DNA from: Auxenochlorella pyrenoidosa
Lineage: Eukaryota > Chlorophyta > Trebouxiophyceae > Chlorellales > Chlorellaceae
Direction of reading: 5' to 3'
Length of the DNA: 26,756 nucleotides
Assembly (NCBI GenBank): GCA_001430745.1
Contig: KQ482051.1
Span: 246,280-273,035, forward strand
Shown here: positions 22,901 to 26,756 of the stretch, in pieces
Layout of the letters: every line of letters begins with the position of its first letter
Position numbering within the stretch: position 1 is the stretch's first letter
Program-made: the position numbers and the translations under genes
Notes under the pieces: generated by a model
Told to the model about the DNA's origin: nothing
Databases searched by the model: none
Seen by the model: only the letters and a program-made list of their open reading frames with translations

Positions 22901-23120
22901 GGAACTGGCGGCTGTACAGCCCTGCCCACAGGCGGTCGTTGCATGCGACGGCATGGCGCAGCGCCGAGCAGCTGGCGGTTAGCGCGGCCACCTCTCGGTG
23001 CCGCAGGTGGGAGCACACCGCCGCAAAGGCATCAGGCTCAAGGTCGCTCAGGCTGGGTTCCGGTGTTTGGTTGCTGGCATGGGGCAGCAGCGCAAGGGCT
23101 GGCCCCTGCTGGCTCTCCAT
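19903..23120 (-). CDS. F-box/WD40 repeat protein
   Basis: Seven exons give 600 residues: 22779-23120, 22500-22586, 22086-22270, 21679-21812, 21263-21369, 20546-21055, 19903-20340. An F-box lies at residues about 23-70 (LSDLEPDAFAAVCSHLRHRE, then ALRHAVACNDRLWAGLY). After a linker come WD40 blades: LYGHTARVSCAAM to GSHDQTVRLWVA, LRGHQESVTSLQL to GGKDRVVRLFGL, RGHGAPVTCLATL to SGSLDARVKSWD, and weaker ones (LLVAAGGGVHLLDVRT; VTSLHLDRLKVATAT; GVTSLACRGALLVSGNTGG). F-box proteins of this kind usually bind SKP1 in an SCF ubiquitin ligase while the propeller holds the substrate; the substrate here is unknown. All six introns are GT-AG and every junction keeps phase. The ATG at 23120 directly precedes the F-box region. 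An acidic, Glu/Ala/Gly-rich insert sits in the last exon between two blades. Confidence 0.87.
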
Positions 23121-24467
23121 CGGCGCCGCCTGCCGGCAGCGGCGCTGGGTGGGGACTGCAGTGGTGGCACCAAGCCCTAACAGCCGCGCCTCTTCGACAG
23201 TCGTTCCCAGCTACTTCCTAACCATGCCGTACAGGAACGTCGTGAAAAGGCGGTGGCGCTGCGGCTGCGCTGCTCCCGAAATGTGGTGCTGCTCGAGAGC
23301 CGGCTGAAGGCGCCAGATTGAGCTCGGATCGCAGCCCAGTAATTGAGCCAAGCAAGCGGACGCCAACGTCGTCTTTGCGCCCACATGTGCGCCCCGCCGC
23401 GCCTGCTGCCGCCGCTGCGTGCAGCTCGTCACATTCGAGCCTTCCAATCCAGACTTCCTCCTATCTTATGCCCGATGGCAGATCGGCTGCTGGTGGGTGG
23501 TTGTATACAGTAAATTTCAGTTTATACCAATGCCAGCAGCGCATGATGCATGGCATGCAGGGCCGTGCATTCAGTGGCAGCAGCAGGCCTGGCGCAGGCG
23601 GGCCTGAAACGGTGGCAGCCTGAGGCAGCAGCCTTGAGCGGCACTTGCTCCTAGCCCCCAGCCTGACCAAGATGCGGATTTCAAGCTGCACCCTGCCCCC
23701 AAGTCGTGGTTTCCTGACCGTTTGGCAGTGTCTGGTCCTTGACAGTATGCCCGGCAAATGTGCTGGTGGGTCGGGAGCCGCCCTGGGCCGGCTGTGACAG
23801 CTCACAATGCTGGTGCTGGGCGGCAGCACAGGCGCTGCCCTTCTGCGTGCGGAGGAGTGATATCAGTTGGGTTAGCCTGTTGGGACCCTGCCCCAGTGAC
23901 CGTCCAAAAAACTTACCGTAGGGTGGGGTTACCCTTGCATTTGGCTTACCGGGCAGCCGGGATTTCAGCTCTGCTGCCATTCGTTTGTCGGTGCAAGTTG
24001 GCGTACAAAGCAAGTGGCAAGAAGTCTGGAGCAAGGCTCCTCGCTGCCTGCCCTGCCTCTTAAGCGTCCTGCGCGGGTGTCTTCTGTAGCCACTCTCAAC
24101 GTGGACACATGAACGACTGGCAGGGAGGACTGCTGCATGCGCCTGCAGTCCTGCCATCTCCAGCTTGCAGTCAGATCATCATTTCGGCTCTGGCGTGTGC
24201 TTGTGAGTGCCATGATATCCGTAGGGCTTGGAGCAAGCCTGGTGGTGCGCCCAGCGGGTCACCGGCAGCAGCTGGCGGGGGCTGTCATCAGGCACCCCTA
24301 CGCCCGAGCCTGCCTCTTCTGCAATTGCATCATCCCTGCTGTGTAAGAATCTGTGAGCAGTGTTTCCGGGAGCATTCAGGATCGCAAGCCTTGTGCACAA
24401 GTGTCGCAGTCTGGCGTCTGGGAACGGCAGTGAAATTCATTCCATCGCCGGGACCGATGCAGTTCTG
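23121..24467. other. Large divergent spacer between F-box/WD40 and MSH1-like genes
   Basis: About 1.35 kb separates two divergent ATGs. It is less GC-rich than the exons and has no long frame with coding character, no tRNA-like fold I could see and no clear repeat. Short frames at 23461-23829 (minus), 23681-24157 (minus) and 24109-24468 (plus) look like chance. It probably holds both promoters and leaders; a 5' untranslated exon or a non-coding RNA cannot be excluded. Confidence 0.45.
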
Positions 24468-26756
24468 ATGCAAAGGTTGGGCACCCTGTGTGTCAGCAGG
24501 GCCTGGAGAGCGGGTCTTGGGCGCCCCGCCCTGTCGCCGCTCTCCCTGCGCTGCGCGGCCTCTCGTGCAAGCTCAGCAGAGGGTCCATATGTTAGGGATA
24601 CGGTGAACAAGGTGCGGCCTGTCGGCGCTACTGCCCTGCTGCCGCCTCCCGCTGCCACTGCCGCCAGCCTGCCCGCCACGCCTCGGCCGCGCGTTCGCAC
24701 AGCCATGATTCCCCACGCATGCGTTGGGCAAGCTGCTGCAGGAGGTTGCAGAGTACTGGAGCCAGGTGCTGGGCAGCGTGGACAAGCCCACAGCGACGGT
24801 GCTGCTCAAGAACATCGATGTGCACCAGGCGAGGCGTGGGTGGCGCCCGCTCTCGTGGGCGCGGGATTGTTCGCCGGTGCGCCTCCTCTGCAGCAGGCAG
24901 ACGTTTCCCTGCCGCCTCGAAAAGTATGTGCCGCTGCGGAAGGCATCACAGGTTCGCTGTCCACCGGCTGCAGGTGCTGGGCCTGAAGGACCCTGCCGCG
25001 GAGCCGGAGGCCGCTGCCTCCTCGGATGAGGAGAGCGGCGAGGCGGCGGCGGCGGCGCCTGCCCCAGCACCGGCACCGGCGCGGCGGGGGGCGTTCACCA
25101 GCAAGCGCGGGCGGCCGCCGCTGTACTCCTACTTCCGCTCCGTGAAGAAGCAGTTCCCAAAGGCGGTGGCCCTCGTGCGGGTGAGCTCCCGCTGGTGCTG
25201 GTGCCGTCTTTGAAATGTTCTACTGCCCCTGCTCGCCCACTCCCCTACGCGCGGCCCCCCCCCGGACGCAGGTCGGCGAGTTTTACGAGGCCGTGGGCAC
25301 CGACGCGGTGCTGCTGGTGCAGCACGCGGGGCTCAACCCGATGGGGGCGGGCAACCCGCCGCGCGCCGGCTGCCCGCGCCAGAACCTGCGGCGCACGGTG
25401 GAGGACCTGGTCAAGGCGGGGCTGTCGGTGGCGGTGTGCGAGGAGGCGAGGCGGGGGCGGGGGGTGGAGAGCAGGAGGCTGGGGACCAGGGGAGCTCGAG
25501 GGAAATCGGACAAACAGCAGGATGGGCCCTGCCTCCCCGCCTCCCTGCTGTGCCTGCCACCTGGCTTCGCCCTGCCCCTGATGCATGGCAGCGTGAGGAG
25601 CCGCCGTCCCTCGCCGCGCGCATGCCCAGCATGGCCGACTGACTGCTTGTCCCCTGCCTGCCAGCCCCGCAGACCCCGGAGCCCTACTCCTACGGCGCCA
25701 TGCGCACCAAGCAGAAGCAGCGCTTTGTGGCGCAAGTGGTGAGCGGGTGCACCTTGCCTGCCACGGGCGCTGCGTGTGCCTGGCTCAGCCAGGCTGTTGT
25801 TCACGCGCTCGCCGCGCCTCCCTGGCCCGGGCCCGCAGGTGACGCCTGCCAACCCTCACCTGCTGCACGGCCTTGTAGACGAGGACGTGGGTGCGCGCAG
25901 CTGCTCGCAGCTCAAGCAGCCAGGCCGGCAGCAGCGGGGCTGTCTATGGTGCGCTGCTGGCTGGGATCGAGTGTGCGGCATGGGTGGTTGAGTGGGTGTG
26001 GCTGCTCCCGCCCACGCCCCTTGCAGATGAGCACTTCGAGGAGGCGCCGCCTCTGCTGGCAGTGGTGCCGCAGGTGAGGCGGCGCAGGGGGGCAAAGGCC
26101 TGCGTGCTGTTTTGTGGTGTGCCTGCCAGACGCTCAGGTTCTGCTGGGCGCGCCCGCCCACAGAAACCCACGGCCTACCCTCCCTGGGCCAGCTGCACCC
26201 GAGCGCTCCAGCCCCCTCCCCCCTGTGCGCTGCCCCGCAGGTTGGCGGGTACACGCTGCTGGAGGTGTCGGCGGAGCTGGGCACCGTGACGGTGACAGAG
26301 GGGCTCACCGAGGACGCCGTCTACGCGCGCCTGCACGACGGTGAGGCGCCCCCGCCCCCCCGCGGGCCCCGTGTCCTATGCGTCGTCGCAGCGCAGCTGG
26401 CAGGACGAGGGGGAGGGTAGGGGCGGGGTGCGAGCCCGTTTGCTGGTGGCGGCAGGAGGGGTGGGGAAGGCCGAGCGTGCGCTGCCTCTGGGGTGCTGCC
26501 AAAGGACGCCGCAGCGGCGCACGCCGCCAGCGGCCGAGCTGCCTGGCTGCCACCATGCACGCGCATGCTGCTTGACTTGCGTGCGTGCGTGCCGCGCACA
26601 TGCGCCCGGGCCCCGCAGGCGGCCTGTCCCCGCCGCTCTTCCTCCACATGCCCGCCTCCTCCGCCGCTGCCGACCGGCGGCTGAGCGAGGGCACGTTTGA
26701 GCGGGAGTGGGAGCAGCGGGTGGCCTCGCTCTTCCGCTCCCAGGTGGGCCGCGCGT
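24468..26756 (+). CDS. MSH1-like MutS mismatch-repair protein, N-terminal part
   Basis: The gene runs off the right edge. Exons fit 24468-24611, 24742-24828, 24974-25180, 25272-25445, 25673-25738, 25839-25890, 26027-26073, 26241-26340 and 26619-26743, giving 334 residues so far. From residue about 147 it matches the MutS mismatch-binding domain of plant MSH1: RVGEFYEAVGTDAVLLVQHA, GLNPMG, RAGCPRQNLRRTVEDLVKAG, SVAVCEE, then GGYTLLEVSAELGTVTVTEG, LTEDAVYARL. The Phe-x-Glu of GEFYEA is the conserved mismatch-contact pair. Plant MSH1 works in plastids and mitochondria, suppressing recombination between short repeats; the Arg/Ala/Ser-rich N-terminus (MQRLGTLCVSRAWRAGLGRP) fits an organelle transit peptide. 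Before the MutS domain lie an acidic patch, an Ala-Pro run and an AT-hook-like KRGRPP. Intron 24829-24973 starts with GC. The end of exon 1 and the intron 25446-25672 are uncertain. ATPase and GIY-YIG domains would lie beyond the window. Confidence 0.82.

Noticed and set aside
24109..24468. Possible short gene or upstream exon of the MSH1-like gene
   Set aside because: The frame has no domain and ends just at the MSH1 start; its Cys/Ala/Ser-rich composition fits chance. Kept only as possible leader sequence.
1..26756. Mobile elements, CRISPR arrays, rRNA or tRNA genes, prokaryotic operons
   Set aside because: I looked for transposase motifs, terminal repeats, spaced direct repeats and cloverleaf arms on both strands and found none that held up.

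Overview
The window looks like nuclear DNA of a GC-rich green alga, most likely a trebouxiophyte of the Chlorella/Coccomyxa/Micractinium kind. Genes are cut into many short exons by introns of roughly 90-350 bp. Coding exons are Ala/Gly/Pro/Gln-rich with strong third-position GC bias. The best recognisable products are plant-type: a DETOXIFICATION-like MATE carrier, a plant-style alpha/beta hydrolase and an MSH1-like MutS. There are no bacterial operons, ribosome binding sites, RNA genes, transposases or CRISPR arrays. The organism call is inference from composition and gene types.

Layout, left to right. (1) 1-2321, minus, cut by the left edge: a membrane protein with a long disordered N-terminus. 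(2) 2656-5034, plus: an alpha/beta hydrolase with eight exons, divergent from gene 1 over a 334-bp shared upstream region. (3) 5455-7205, minus: a protein with a C-terminal MYND zinc finger, convergent with gene 2. (4) 7963-11989, minus: a MATE efflux carrier with twelve exons. (5) 12524-17527, minus: a DUF3754/TMEM143-type membrane protein with fourteen exons and a 430-residue disordered tail. (6) 18165-19571, minus: an unrecognised multi-pass membrane protein. (7) 19903-23120, minus: an F-box/WD40 protein with seven exons. (8) 24468 to the right edge, plus: the N-terminal part of an MSH1-like MutS, divergent from gene 7 over about 1.35 kb.

Exon models were built by hand from splice sites, reading phase and family resemblance. 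Summed exon lengths are divisible by three for genes 2, 3, 4, 5 and 7, and for gene 8 up to the window end. That supports the models, but transcripts would settle them. The genes share no evident pathway; this is an ordinary housekeeping/accessory stretch.

The most unusual signal is at the gene-structure level. About nine to eleven of roughly 53 introns appear to start with GC instead of GT (AG|GCAAG, AG|GCGAG or AG|GCAGG). Other points are an AT-hook-like motif in the MutS protein, the long tail on the DUF3754 protein, and an MYND finger whose zinc ligands are split between two exons.
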